Assembly: GCF_001562425.1 (NCBI RefSeq)
Contig: NZ_LOED01000001.1
Span: 124,001 to 188,000 of the forward strand
Source of the DNA: Fervidicola ferrireducens
GTDB lineage: Bacteria > Bacillota > Thermosediminibacteria > Thermosediminibacterales > Thermosediminibacteraceae
DNA length: 64,000 bases
Direction of reading: 5' to 3'
Below are positions 16,330 through 25,374 of the stretch, piece by piece; the stretch's first letter is position 1; each line of letters opens with the position of its first letter. The notes beneath the pieces are model-generated. The model was not told the DNA's origin. It was given only the letters and a program-made list of their open reading frames with translations, and searched no databases. The translations under genes and the position numbers were made by a program.

Positions 16330-16917
16330 TTATAATTTTTTCAAAACTACATTTAGCCATTTTTCATTTTCCCTTCCTTTTCTAACGTCGTATGTCACCT
16401 TCATTTCAAGGAGTGCAAAATAAGGATGCTTTTTTAGAAGTTCATTGAACGAAAGTTCATCATAATTGTTGAAAAACCGCCCGTTTCTAATTTCCTCCTT
16501 GTTTCCATATTTATATGAGGAATAAAAAACGCCACCCTTTTTCAGGGCTAAATAAATTTTTTTAAATATAGAGTCAATTTTGCTTCTTGGTACATGCAAA
16601 AGCGAGGCACACGCCCAAATCCCATCAAATTCTTCATTAAAATTTATTTCATCAAACGTGAGGTGAAGGGTTTGCTTTCCCGTAAACTGAGTTGAAAGCT
16701 TTACCATCTCAAACGAGCCATCTATTGCTATTACATCATACCCATTTTGCAAAAAATATTTGGTATCCCTTCCCGAACCGCAGCCTAAATCAAGTATTCT
16801 AGCCTCTTTTGGCAAATATTTCAAGAAAAGCTTATATACTTCCTTCATATCTGCGTCTTTTGTGTTTTCAAAAAACGTATTTGCATTTTCATCGTAATAC
16901 CTTATCGTTGAGTCCAT
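16330..16917 (-). CDS. Class I SAM-dependent methyltransferase
   Basis: This 195-residue Rossmann-fold methyltransferase has motif I RILDLGCGSGRDTKYF (about residues 40-55), an acidic residue after the second strand in VIAIDGS and a post-motif region FDGIWACASLLHV. The small size and lack of a target-recognition domain argue against a DNA modification enzyme of the classical type; a small-molecule, nucleotide or protein target fits better. Its start overlaps the stop of the upstream PLD-helicase by 16 bases, so the two are translationally coupled. A GGAGAGAT site precedes the ATG. I infer a joint role in a defence-like unit. Confidence 0.87.
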   Translation of the reverse strand: MDSTIRYYDENANTFFENTKDADMKEVYKLFLKYLPKEARILDLGCGSGRDTKYFLQNGYDVIAIDGSFEMVKLSTQFTGKQTLHLTFDEINFNEEFDGIWACASLLHVPRSKIDSIFKKIYLALKKGGVFYSSYKYGNKEEIRNGRFFNNYDELSFNELLKKHPYFALLEMKVTYDVRKGRENEKWLNVVLKKL

Positions 16918-19592
16918 TTTTCGTATCTCTCCTTATAGTAACGCTTTATCCTGTAATCTAATGCATCTTTGAAATGCATAAGAAAATATCTATTAGTTAA
17001 AAAAAGGGCCAATTTCTCATTTAAACAAAAATAATCCCCCTCCCTGTAGAAAAATTCGGGATTTGTCTTAATAAAATTCTCCTCAGGATTTTCTCTCGAC
17101 AACTTAACATATTCTTCCTTTCCCCATGTTTTATAATCACTTCTTGTTTTGTGAACTTCCAAATCAATTGCATTTGAAGGACTTGCAAAGAATTCCTTAA
17201 ATGCCTTATAAATGTCGTCGGAATTTAGCTTTAATTTCATGTTGCCATTGTTATAAAATGCAAGAAGTAGCGGCATTTTATATATCTTTGTCATTCTCGT
17301 ATTCTCTACTAATTTTATAAACTCATGAGCAATCGTGTTACATAAACCGACCTCATCTGGTTCTAATTGATTATTGTTACTCAAAAAGGATAAATAATCC
17401 TTAAATACATTTATAGAAGGATCGGAAAATTTTTTCATGCTCGCGTATGTAGTTTCATCAATGTATTTAAAAAATTCCACGCGGCTTGGCCGTTTACCCA
17501 GCATTTCTTTTATCCTCAAAAATTCTTCGAAAATTAGAGCCTGAATGTTTTTAAGGCTTTCGGCCTGTTTTTTGAAGATATCTATTAATCTAAAATCGAA
17601 GTCGATAACACAATCATCAGGAAAATCAAAATCGTCTAAGGTGTATTTACTCTTTTTAATCGATTCTATATCACATTCATTGCTACTTAAAAGAAAAGGA
17701 ATAATAAAAGCTCTTTTGTAGTTGCCTATAAAGTCTAACACAGTTAGATAATTTTTATTTTTAGCTTTTCTCAAACCTCTCCCGAGTTGCTGCAAAAAGA
17801 TAGTTGGGGATTCTGTTGGTCTTAAAAACATTAACATATCTATCTCAGGAATGTCAACGCCTTCATTGAACATATCAACGGTGAAAACAACCTTCACTTC
17901 TCCATTTTTAAGTTTTCTAATGGCTTCATTTCTTTCTACGGCATTTTTGCCCTGCTCACCGCTGTAAACAGCACAACACTTAACTCCCTTTTGGTTAAAA
18001 TATTCTGCCATAAACTCTGCATGATTTCGCGAAGCACAAAATGCCAGTGTTCTTTGCTTATTGAATTTCAGGTAGTTTTTGAGTATTAAATCCGCTCTTT
18101 TGTGAATCATGAGAACTCTTTCAAGTTCATCTTCCTTGTATTTCCCATTGATTACAGGAATCTTTGAAAAGTCTGTCTCATCGTATATACCGTAGTAGTG
18201 AAAAGGTACTAAGTAACCTTTATTAATTGCATCCTTGAGTCTCAGCTCATATACAACATTATAATCACACAGTTCAAAAACGTCCTTATTATCCAACCTT
18301 TCAGGCGTTGCCGTAAGGCCCAAGAGAAACTTTGGTCTGAAATAGTTTATAATGTTTTGGTAACTCTTTGCAACCGCATGATGAAACTCATCAATTACAA
18401 TATATTCAAAATAATCACGCGCAAAATATTCCGGATTTAAATATTCTTCCTTGCCAAGGGTCTGAACCGAAGCAAAAATTATCTCCTTATTTGTATCCTT
18501 AACATCACCTTTAAAAAATCCAATTGTTGAATTTGGCCTGATGGTTTTAAAGGATAAATATGCCTGATTCAGAATTTCTTCCCTGTGAGCAACAAATAAA
18601 ACTGTATTGTATTGCATCGAATCAAAGGCTGCCAAAAGAGTTTTCCCAATACCTGTCGCTGCTACAACAAGAGCCTTGTCTAATCCATCCTCGCGACTTT
18701 TCTTAAGCCAATAAAGCGCTTCTACTTGGGCATCATTTGGCTGCAAGATAGGAAACACTTTCCTCGGTCCTTTTTTTATTTCATCTGATTTTTTTACACC
18801 ATCTGGTATAACAGTTGCCTCATATCTAGGGGAATTTTCAGCCACTTTAAAAACATCATTATCATGCAAAATCGAATCAGGAATATAAGACAAATTCTGA
18901 TTTTCATCAGGCTGAATCTGGCGTTCAGTATCAATAAATATTTTCGGCTTTTTCCATATGCGGCTGTATTTTTTTAAAAGTTCATCGTCAATTTTTTCTG
19001 TACAATGTTCTAATATGTTAAAGAATTCCTTTTTAAATAGCTCAAAATCTTTCGGATTTGTAGTTTTTTCAATTCTATAATTCCATTCAATTCCATATGT
19101 CAAAGCAGACTCCGATAAATTTGATGACCCAATGAATATATCTCCTTTACCGTCAGGATATTCTATTATATATGCTTTTGGATGAAATGGAATGTTCTCA
19201 TGCTTAAAAAATCTTAAATCAACAAAATCACCCAATCTATCTTTTATCAAATATAGAGCAGACGGTTGAGTTATGTTTAAGTACCTACCAGTTATTATTC
19301 TAATTGGACAATTCCTCTTTTTGGCCTCAATTAAATCCTCAATAATCAACCTTACCCCTGATTCCAATAAAAAAGATACAATTAAGTTTATCTCAACAGC
19401 TTTTGAAAATGACTTTTGTAGTTCTAAAAGAAAATTTTCATTTGCTCCGCAAAAACACTTTTGAATATCTATATTTTGTTTGAGCAGTAATTGATTATAA
19501 ATACCTTCTAAATTTCTGTATAATTCCTCTACATCTTTAATTGTAACGTTTGTCAAACATTCCTGGATTATTTTTGTTCTTTCTTTTCCCAT
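16902..19592 (-). CDS. PLD-nuclease / SF2 helicase fusion with C-terminal DUF3427-like region
   Basis: This 896-residue protein probably cuts and remodels nucleic acid. An N-terminal phospholipase D-type nuclease domain has one HKD motif (HPKAYIIE at 137-144, GSSNLSES at 155-162), which would need dimerisation to be active. The SF2 helicase core follows, with Walker A ATGIGKT (312-318), DEFH box (401-404), LLGLTATPERLD and arginine-finger QQLGRGLRKAKN. The C-terminal ~250 residues look like the DUF3427 region of this group. The ATG is preceded by CCAGGGTGAT. The methyltransferase gene overlaps its end. Helicases of this architecture are often linked to mobile defence regions, but no named system is claimed here. 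Confidence 0.88.
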   Translation of the reverse strand: MGKERTKIIQECLTNVTIKDVEELYRNLEGIYNQLLLKQNIDIQKCFCGANENFLLELQKSFSKAVEINLIVSFLLESGVRLIIEDLIEAKKRNCPIRIITGRYLNITQPSALYLIKDRLGDFVDLRFFKHENIPFHPKAYIIEYPDGKGDIFIGSSNLSESALTYGIEWNYRIEKTTNPKDFELFKKEFFNILEHCTEKIDDELLKKYSRIWKKPKIFIDTERQIQPDENQNLSYIPDSILHDNDVFKVAENSPRYEATVIPDGVKKSDEIKKGPRKVFPILQPNDAQVEALYWLKKSREDGLDKALVVAATGIGKTLLAAFDSMQYNTVLFVAHREEILNQAYLSFKTIRPNSTIGFFKGDVKDTNKEIIFASVQTLGKEEYLNPEYFARDYFEYIVIDEFHHAVAKSYQNIINYFRPKFLLGLTATPERLDNKDVFELCDYNVVYELRLKDAINKGYLVPFHYYGIYDETDFSKIPVINGKYKEDELERVLMIHKRADLILKNYLKFNKQRTLAFCASRNHAEFMAEYFNQKGVKCCAVYSGEQGKNAVERNEAIRKLKNGEVKVVFTVDMFNEGVDIPEIDMLMFLRPTESPTIFLQQLGRGLRKAKNKNYLTVLDFIGNYKRAFIIPFLLSSNECDIESIKKSKYTLDDFDFPDDCVIDFDFRLIDIFKKQAESLKNIQALIFEEFLRIKEMLGKRPSRVEFFKYIDETTYASMKKFSDPSINVFKDYLSFLSNNNQLEPDEVGLCNTIAHEFIKLVENTRMTKIYKMPLLLAFYNNGNMKLKLNSDDIYKAFKEFFASPSNAIDLEVHKTRSDYKTWGKEEYVKLSRENPEENFIKTNPEFFYREGDYFCLNEKLALFLTNRYFLMHFKDALDYRIKRYYKERYEKWTQR

Positions 19593-19675
19593 TTTTTATC
19601 ACCCTGGATACGCTAAAAAACCCGAATAAATTGTCTGAATACATTTTATCATATTAACTCCGGATATCGAATACT

Positions 19676-19915
19676 TTATTTACCGGGTTTTAAAACACAT
19701 CCAACCGGTGCTGCATTGTACTTTTTCATAATGCTTTCATATTCTCCGCTTTCCACCCATTTGAAAAGCTCGGAAGCCCTCATTATAGTCCAGGGATGAT
19801 CCTGCCACATTATCCCAGTTGAAATTTGTAGGATTTTAAAGTATCCAATGCTTTTTTTGTCAAAGGAATGCTCGTATTGATACGATTTTAAGCCTTTTAG
19901 TATTTTTCTTTTCAT
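19676..19915 (-). pseudogene. Small ORF resembling the C-terminal end of an M48-type peptidase
   Basis: A 79-codon open frame. Its middle, HPWTIMRASELFKWVESGEYESI, resembles the HPxTxxRxxEL..W..SGEY tail of M48-family (HtpX-like) zinc peptidases. The HExxH catalytic motif and membrane segments are absent. It has its own GGAGG site upstream (GAGGCAAAG before ATG), so it might be expressed. I read it as a truncated gene. It could instead be an independent small protein. Confidence 0.4.
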
Positions 19916-19946
19916 ACTTTGCCTCCTGAATTAGAATATTCCATAT

Positions 19947-19974
19947 CAAAAGCCCCGGTTGCCCGGGGCTCTCG
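19947..19974 (-). terminator. Flagellin terminator
   Basis: Read on the - strand AGCCCCGGG CAA CCGGGGCTTTTG is a strong GC hairpin followed by a short T run. It lies 31-58 bases after the flagellin stop at 20005. Confidence 0.88.
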
Positions 19975-20004
19975 AAAATTGCTCTTGAAATATTAACTTT
20001 TAAA

Positions 20005-21297
20005 TTAACCCAACAGCTTGAGAACCGACTGCGGCAGCATGTTTGCCTGGGCGAGCATTGCAGTTGCAGCTTGATTCAGGATGTTCATCTTGGTGAACTC
20101 CATCATTTCTTTTGCCATGTCAACGTCGCGGATGCGTGACTCGGCAGCGGTGAGGTTTTCTGATGCCACCTCAAGGTTGTTTATTGTGTGTTCTAATCGG
20201 TTCTGGTATGCACCGAGTTTGGCACGCTCAGTAGAAACTTTTTCGATGGCCTGCTGGATGGTGGTAATGGCCTGATTTGCAGCAGTCTGATTCGAAACGT
20301 TGATGCCTTTTACTTCAAAAGTGGCATTTCCGGTTAATGCCGTGCCTAAGGTAAGAATCGTTTTCCCGGATGCATCCACAAAAGTTTTGCTATCCGAAGT
20401 TGTGGCGACAACCTGGCCGCTGGAATCTTTAAGCACTTTATTTGTGGAATCATAAGTATACGTTCCAGCTTCCAGGCCGTTGTTGGTGACGCTCGGAGTA
20501 GGAGTAGGAGTAAAAGTACCTGTTATAGTTGTACCAGAGATAGAAAAAGTGACTGTGCCGCTGGTGACAGTGGTTGAGAATTGTAACGTATCATCAGCGC
20601 CAGACAATGAAAATGTTACGCCATCCGAGCTTGTTGCGCTAATATTCCCTGTGCTGTCAACCATTTCATATACACTTGAACTGCTATTAAATCTAATTGT
20701 ATATGTTCCCGATGTAAAGTTACTATCAGTAGTAACTGATCCTTCCGCTATTGTGCCAGAAACTGCTACATTTACTAAATTTACATCACCTACTACGCCT
20801 AAAGCGAACCCGCGCATGTCATTAATCTGAAGTGAGAGATTCTGGTTTTCGTTAGCACCTATGTGGAACGTTCCGGCAAACGTGCCGTTCAAGAGCTTCT
20901 GTGTGTTGAACTCGGTGGTGTTGCCGATTCTAGCCAGCTCCTGGGCGAGCTGGTCGATCTCCTTCTGGATCTCGGCCCTGTCGGTGGCGGTGTTGGTGTC
21001 GCTGGCCGCCTGCACGGCAAGCTCCCTCATCCTCTGCAGGATGCTGTGGGTCTCGTTCAAAGCGCCTTCAGCTGTTTGTATGAGGGATATGGCGTCCTGA
21101 GCGTTCTTGGATGCCATGTTGAGGCCGCGGATCTGACCCCTCATCTTCTCTGAGATAGCAAGACCGGCAGCATCGTCCCCGGCTCTGTTGATCCTGTAGC
21201 CCGATGACAGCTTCTCAAGGGACTTCTGAAGCGAAGTGTTGTTTACTGATAGCTGTCTGTAAGCATTTAAGGCACTTATGTTGTGGTTAATCCTCAT
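20005..21297 (-). CDS. hag: Flagellin
   Basis: This 430-residue filament protein is secreted through the flagellar export apparatus. The N-terminal D0/D1 is conserved (MRINHNISALNAYRQL, residues 1-16; LSSGYRINRAGDDAAGLAIS, 30-49), as is the C-terminal D1/D0 (AAESRIRDVDMAKEMMEFTK, 384-403). The central region (about 175-335) is Ser/Thr-rich and variable, and includes TPTPTPS (264-270). Two copies of a similar module (about 196-255 and 277-330) share GTYT...DS.G...AT.SD..TF. The start ATG is 8 bases from GGAGG inside a hairpin loop. The frame is open upstream to 21378, but that part is leader. Two glycosyltransferase giants, csrA and fliW are close. Confidence 0.95.
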   Translation of the reverse strand: MRINHNISALNAYRQLSVNNTSLQKSLEKLSSGYRINRAGDDAAGLAISEKMRGQIRGLNMASKNAQDAISLIQTAEGALNETHSILQRMRELAVQAASDTNTATDRAEIQKEIDQLAQELARIGNTTEFNTQKLLNGTFAGTFHIGANENQNLSLQINDMRGFALGVVGDVNLVNVAVSGTIAEGSVTTDSNFTSGTYTIRFNSSSSVYEMVDSTGNISATSSDGVTFSLSGADDTLQFSTTVTSGTVTFSISGTTITGTFTPTPTPSVTNNGLEAGTYTYDSTNKVLKDSSGQVVATTSDSKTFVDASGKTILTLGTALTGNATFEVKGINVSNQTAANQAITTIQQAIEKVSTERAKLGAYQNRLEHTINNLEVASENLTAAESRIRDVDMAKEMMEFTKMNILNQAATAMLAQANMLPQSVLKLLG

Positions 21298-21318
21298 AAG
21301 ATCTTCCTCCTTGATCTT
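21298..21318 (-). promoter_or_regulatory. Flagellin leader hairpin with the Shine-Dalgarno in the loop (CsrA BS2-like)
   Basis: The - strand reads AAGATC AAGGAGGAA GATCTT directly before the ATG at 21297. The arms form a perfect 6-bp stem, and the SD with an AAGGA motif is in the 9-base loop. This is the known layout of CsrA-controlled hag leaders, where CsrA blocks ribosome binding until FliW titrates it. Confidence 0.75.
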
Positions 21319-21321
21319 ATT

Positions 21322-21339
21322 TCCCGCTTCCCTGCGGGA
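21322..21339 (-). promoter_or_regulatory. Flagellin leader hairpin with AGGGA loop (CsrA BS1-like)
   Basis: The - strand reads TCCCGC AGGGAA GCGGGA: a perfect 6-bp GC stem with an ANGGA-type CsrA motif in the hexaloop. It lies three bases upstream of the SD hairpin, as expected for paired CsrA sites. Confidence 0.75.
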
Positions 21340-21383
21340 TGTCTTTGTTCGGCCGGCCGGACCGAACTTTTCATTCACTTATT

Positions 21384-21411
21384 TTATCGATGAAAGATTT
21401 GCAAAAATTAA
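21384..21411 (-). promoter_or_regulatory. Possible sigma-D (sigma-28) promoter of flagellin
   Basis: On the - strand TTAA (21411-21408) and ATCGATAA (21391-21384) are 16 bases apart. The second matches CGATAA of the GCCGATAA -10 of sigma-D; the -35 match is weak. The site places the transcript start just ahead of a GTTCGG/CCGAAC dyad and the two CsrA-type hairpins. Confidence 0.45.
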
Positions 21412-21521
21412 TGTCCGATATAGCTCGAATTTCCCATTTTTCTTTGTTCTTCTAGTTTTAATTTCTTTTTTCTATTAATTTCTTCTTTCTTTGTAGATTT
21501 TTTGGGATTTTTACCATAATT

Positions 21522-24500
21522 TTATTGAACAATTTCTTCAAGCTCTATTTCGGGGTAAATTTCCTTTATTGATTTACTTACTCTTTCCGCTTCATCATTT
21601 CGCCCCGTCACTTTATATATCTTATACATCAAAGCATAATTGTCCACATCCATTCTATCGATATTAAAAGCTCTTGCCGTAAAGACCAAAGCTTCGTCAG
21701 TCATATTTTGCTCCAATGCTTTTTTGGCAAGGTATCTGTAAACTGAAGAGTCTTCGCAATTAAGGTCAGCGGCTTTTATATAGGCGGCTACCGCAAGTTC
21801 ATCAAAACCTTTATCTTTCATCATATGTCCGTATCTCACATAATCGTCTCTGGTAAAAAGTCCTGAATAAAGCTTCAACAGTTTATTGAACAAATCGAAT
21901 TCACCAAATTGAATTAGTTTTTCTAAGAGCTTAAAATAACTATCTTTAACTTCATCATACCTTGCTTTCATTTCACCGATTATCGTAAGAAAAAGTTTTT
22001 TATCGGTAGAATCTTCGATTTCCCATAAGATCCTTTTTGCCATTTCAAGTTCTTTAAGTATTAAATGGCATAAGATTTTATGGTAAAGCGCCTCGCTTTT
22101 TGCCTTTTCGTGTTCTTTGTCAAAAAACTCAATGGCTTTTTGATAGTCCTTCATCCCCATACACGCAATGCCTTTTAAAGTATTCAGCCCTGCTATGTCC
22201 ATATCGACTTCATCGAGATATTCCTTTGCAATATCGAATCTTCCACTATTCATGTAAAGCTTTGCAAGGATGGCAAAATTTGCAGGATTTCTCTTGTCAA
22301 CGTATTTATCAAAAAATTCCCTTACACTCTCAGGTTTTTCATTTTGCACGAATAAGTCAAAAAGCTTCACAAAAACATCCTGATAATTGGGATTGCTTTT
22401 TAAAATTTCGATATACTCTTTAACAGCATCATGAAGTCTGCCTAGCTTTTCATAACAATAAGCAATCATGTAGCGTGCCCTGTAGCTGCCCGTACCACCC
22501 ATGGTGATAAATAAACCTTTATATTCGCCCATCGCTATGCATTCTTTGAACATCTCAATAGCTTTTTTATAACGTTTCTGTTCGACGTATAACATACCCT
22601 CCAGGAATTTAAAATCCGGGATATCTATGTAATAAGCCTTTGCATCATTTATCAGCTTTAATGCCGTCTCATAATCTTTCAGAGCGGTATATGTCTGTAT
22701 TAAATATCTCAAGAGCCTGGGAGCAGAATAGGAATTTACATTCATTCCTTTCGTAGCAATTAGAAGATGTTTTAGGGCTTTCTTATAATCCCTTGCATTG
22801 AAATATTCCACCCCTAGGTTTCCGTGTTGGAATTTATCATTAGGATGTTTCATGAGATATTTTAAAAGCATATTTATATATCTTTCGGTCTTATTTTTTT
22901 CAATTCGCGTTTCACTTAAATAACCGTAATGTAAAATAGTGACATCTGCATTCTTGAAGACAGGTACTCGATTTTCCTCTATATTTCTTAGATTCTCATG
23001 AATCGGATATACGTACTTTAACTTTCCGTTATTTCTGAACAACCTAAAATTATAGTGTATTTCGGTGAGCCCGCTAGAAACGCTCGCACCTCCATAGTTT
23101 ACGATTTTGAACATGTACGCTTCCACAGTATCGTCATTGAGAAGCGGCCGTATTTTTCCTACATCCTCCTTTTTAATCTCCTCATCAGCATCAAGGAACA
23201 ATATCCAATCCGACGTAGCGTTCTCGATTGCAATATTTCTTGCCTTGCTGTAATCATCTTCCCATTTCGCATGGATAACCTTTGCGCCGAGGCTTTGTGC
23301 GATTTCCACCGTGCTATCTTTAGAACCCGTATCCACGACCACTATTTCGTCTACGATGTCCTTGACGCTGTTTATGCATCGAGCTATGTTTTTCTCTTCG
23401 TCCTTTGTGATGAGGCAGAGGGAAAGAGTAATTTTCCCCTTTTTACCAAAATTTCTTACATCGTGATTTCCAATTAAAAGAGAAAAATATGTCACCATGT
23501 TTTTAATCTCTTCATTTTCAATATGCGTTAGCATTTCGCTGAATTTTTTAATAAAATATATTCCTCGAAAAGTTATGGTCACCGGATAATATTTTTGTGC
23601 CAATTCGAAGGCTTCTTTCAGGTCATTTAGCGCATAATCGAATAATCTCCTTCTTGCCATTGCATAGGCCCTTTCAATTAAAGCAGAAACCCTTAAACCG
23701 CTATTGCAGTTTTCTTCTTTTAATTCGGGAAAAATCTCGGAAAGCGGTATCTCATTATACACTTTTTCAAAGATGATTTTTTCATATTCCATAGTGGCTT
23801 CGGCAACCTTTTCCACCGGAATAGGGTTTTCTTTAGAACCTCTCACCTTATTGTGCTGCCTGTACGTAACGGTCGGCAAAAGTATTTTCCCGACATTGCA
23901 GTGGTTTTTAACAAGCCTTATCCACATATCGTAATCTTGAACTCTTATTAATCGTTCGTCATATTTTCCAGTTTTCAAAAAGGCTTCCTTTTTAACTAAA
24001 ACCGTACTTCCGTGAAAAATGCACCCGTGCAGCAAGCTTTTCAATAGGTCATTCTGCTCAATTTCTGAAGGCTCCCATACAAGTAGAGGAACTTTATTAC
24101 TTGAATCCGTGTATATCGACGAAGTATGTATCAAATCTAAATGGGGTTTTCTGAGAAAATGCCTCATCTGCACTTCCAATTTGCGCGGTAATGCCGTATC
24201 ATCATCATCAAAAATCCAGATATAATCGCCGGTTGCAAACTCTAAAGCTGTGTTAATAGCACAAGGTTTGCCTTTATTTTCTTGAGATATGTATTTTATC
24301 TGTTCTCTTTCTATATACGGCTTTAATTTTTCGTAAGTTTTATCGGTAGAACCGTCATTTACCACTATTATTTCGAAATTTTTATAGGTTTGGTTCAATA
24401 TGCTGTCGATGGATTCCTGGATGTATTTTTCACCATTATATGTTGGCAATATGATAGAAACCTTCCCCGCGCCCTTTAAATCTTCAAGAGGATGAGGCGG

Positions 24501-25316
24501 CAAAAAATATTTTGCTAAGTCTTCATCCTTTTTTTCTTTAATGTCCTCTTTATTATTATTAAACCAACACAATATCCACTCATCGGGCACTCTATCATCC
24601 CAATTTATATCGTCCTCATTTACTCCTATTTTGCTTAATAGTTCTTTCAACACATCTAAATTGAAAATGTGCAAATAATCAGGCGAAAGAATTCTATAGC
24701 CATTAGGCACACTTATAATAATTTTTCCTCCACTTTTACAAAGGCGCTTAGCCTCCATTAAAATTTTTAGTGGATCTTTTACATGTTCTAGCACTTCCGC
24801 TAAAACAACTGTATCAAAAGAACTATCCGGTATAGGAATGTTATTTGTATTTGCATCAACTACATCAAAAAAGCAGTCGCTTAAACCAAAATGCCAAACC
24901 TTAAATCTTGCTATTTCAACAGCTACAGGGTCTATATCTATACCAAACACTCTGTTGCCATACATTGAAATATAAGATGATAAGTCTCCACTGCCACAAC
25001 CAACCTCAAGAACATCACCAGTACATAGAGACGCTACAACAGCAAATTTTTTCTTCTCACTTTGACTCCGATTATGCCTATATTTCAGATTTTTAGAATG
25101 ATTTTTATAGTCAATTATCAACTGTAAAATATTTGATGAGATGCTAATCTTATTGCTTTCTGAAGACAACTCAACATACTCTTTTAATTCTTTTAAATAT
25201 AGTTTAAAAACATCAAAATTTTCTACGGCTACGTTTAATAATGCAAGATCAACAATCTCTTTAGGGGTATATTCCAACTTTAACCTTTGTAGTCTTTTCG
25301 TCAATTCACTTTTCAA
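21522..25316 (-). CDS. Multidomain methyltransferase / GT2 / GT2 / TPR protein, probable flagellin glycosylation
   Basis: This is a 1264-residue protein. Order: SAM methyltransferase (about 95-240; VLEVGCGSGDLSSY at 102-115), GT-A family 2 glycosyltransferase (about 284-500; VSIILPTYNGEKYI at 286-299, VVNDGSTD at 318-325, FDDDD at 369-373), then a second GT2 of the SunS/WaaE type (about 628-800; LCLITKDEEKNIARC, VVDTGSKDST, FLDADEE at 707-713), and a long C-terminal TPR region. It lies directly downstream of flagellin on the same strand, so it likely builds or modifies a glycan on flagellin. The ATG is preceded by GGAGGAAAAAG. Such fused enzymes may make a whole glycan on one polypeptide. Substrates cannot be read from sequence. 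Confidence 0.88.
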   Translation of the reverse strand: MKSELTKRLQRLKLEYTPKEIVDLALLNVAVENFDVFKLYLKELKEYVELSSESNKISISSNILQLIIDYKNHSKNLKYRHNRSQSEKKKFAVVASLCTGDVLEVGCGSGDLSSYISMYGNRVFGIDIDPVAVEIARFKVWHFGLSDCFFDVVDANTNNIPIPDSSFDTVVLAEVLEHVKDPLKILMEAKRLCKSGGKIIISVPNGYRILSPDYLHIFNLDVLKELLSKIGVNEDDINWDDRVPDEWILCWFNNNKEDIKEKKDEDLAKYFLPPHPLEDLKGAGKVSIILPTYNGEKYIQESIDSILNQTYKNFEIIVVNDGSTDKTYEKLKPYIEREQIKYISQENKGKPCAINTALEFATGDYIWIFDDDDTALPRKLEVQMRHFLRKPHLDLIHTSSIYTDSSNKVPLLVWEPSEIEQNDLLKSLLHGCIFHGSTVLVKKEAFLKTGKYDERLIRVQDYDMWIRLVKNHCNVGKILLPTVTYRQHNKVRGSKENPIPVEKVAEATMEYEKIIFEKVYNEIPLSEIFPELKEENCNSGLRVSALIERAYAMARRRLFDYALNDLKEAFELAQKYYPVTITFRGIYFIKKFSEMLTHIENEEIKNMVTYFSLLIGNHDVRNFGKKGKITLSLCLITKDEEKNIARCINSVKDIVDEIVVVDTGSKDSTVEIAQSLGAKVIHAKWEDDYSKARNIAIENATSDWILFLDADEEIKKEDVGKIRPLLNDDTVEAYMFKIVNYGGASVSSGLTEIHYNFRLFRNNGKLKYVYPIHENLRNIEENRVPVFKNADVTILHYGYLSETRIEKNKTERYINMLLKYLMKHPNDKFQHGNLGVEYFNARDYKKALKHLLIATKGMNVNSYSAPRLLRYLIQTYTALKDYETALKLINDAKAYYIDIPDFKFLEGMLYVEQKRYKKAIEMFKECIAMGEYKGLFITMGGTGSYRARYMIAYCYEKLGRLHDAVKEYIEILKSNPNYQDVFVKLFDLFVQNEKPESVREFFDKYVDKRNPANFAILAKLYMNSGRFDIAKEYLDEVDMDIAGLNTLKGIACMGMKDYQKAIEFFDKEHEKAKSEALYHKILCHLILKELEMAKRILWEIEDSTDKKLFLTIIGEMKARYDEVKDSYFKLLEKLIQFGEFDLFNKLLKLYSGLFTRDDYVRYGHMMKDKGFDELAVAAYIKAADLNCEDSSVYRYLAKKALEQNMTDEALVFTARAFNIDRMDVDNYALMYKIYKVTGRNDEAERVSKSIKEIYPEIELEEIVQ

Positions 25317-25374
25317 TTTCTTTTTCCTCCACTCCGAAAAAGGTAAGCTTTTTCTCTAAAAAACTTTAAACTTT

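Noticed and set aside
21298-21378. N-terminal extension of flagellin to 21378
   Set aside because: The upstream codons form two regulatory hairpins and the normal flagellin start is MRINHNISALNAYRQ.
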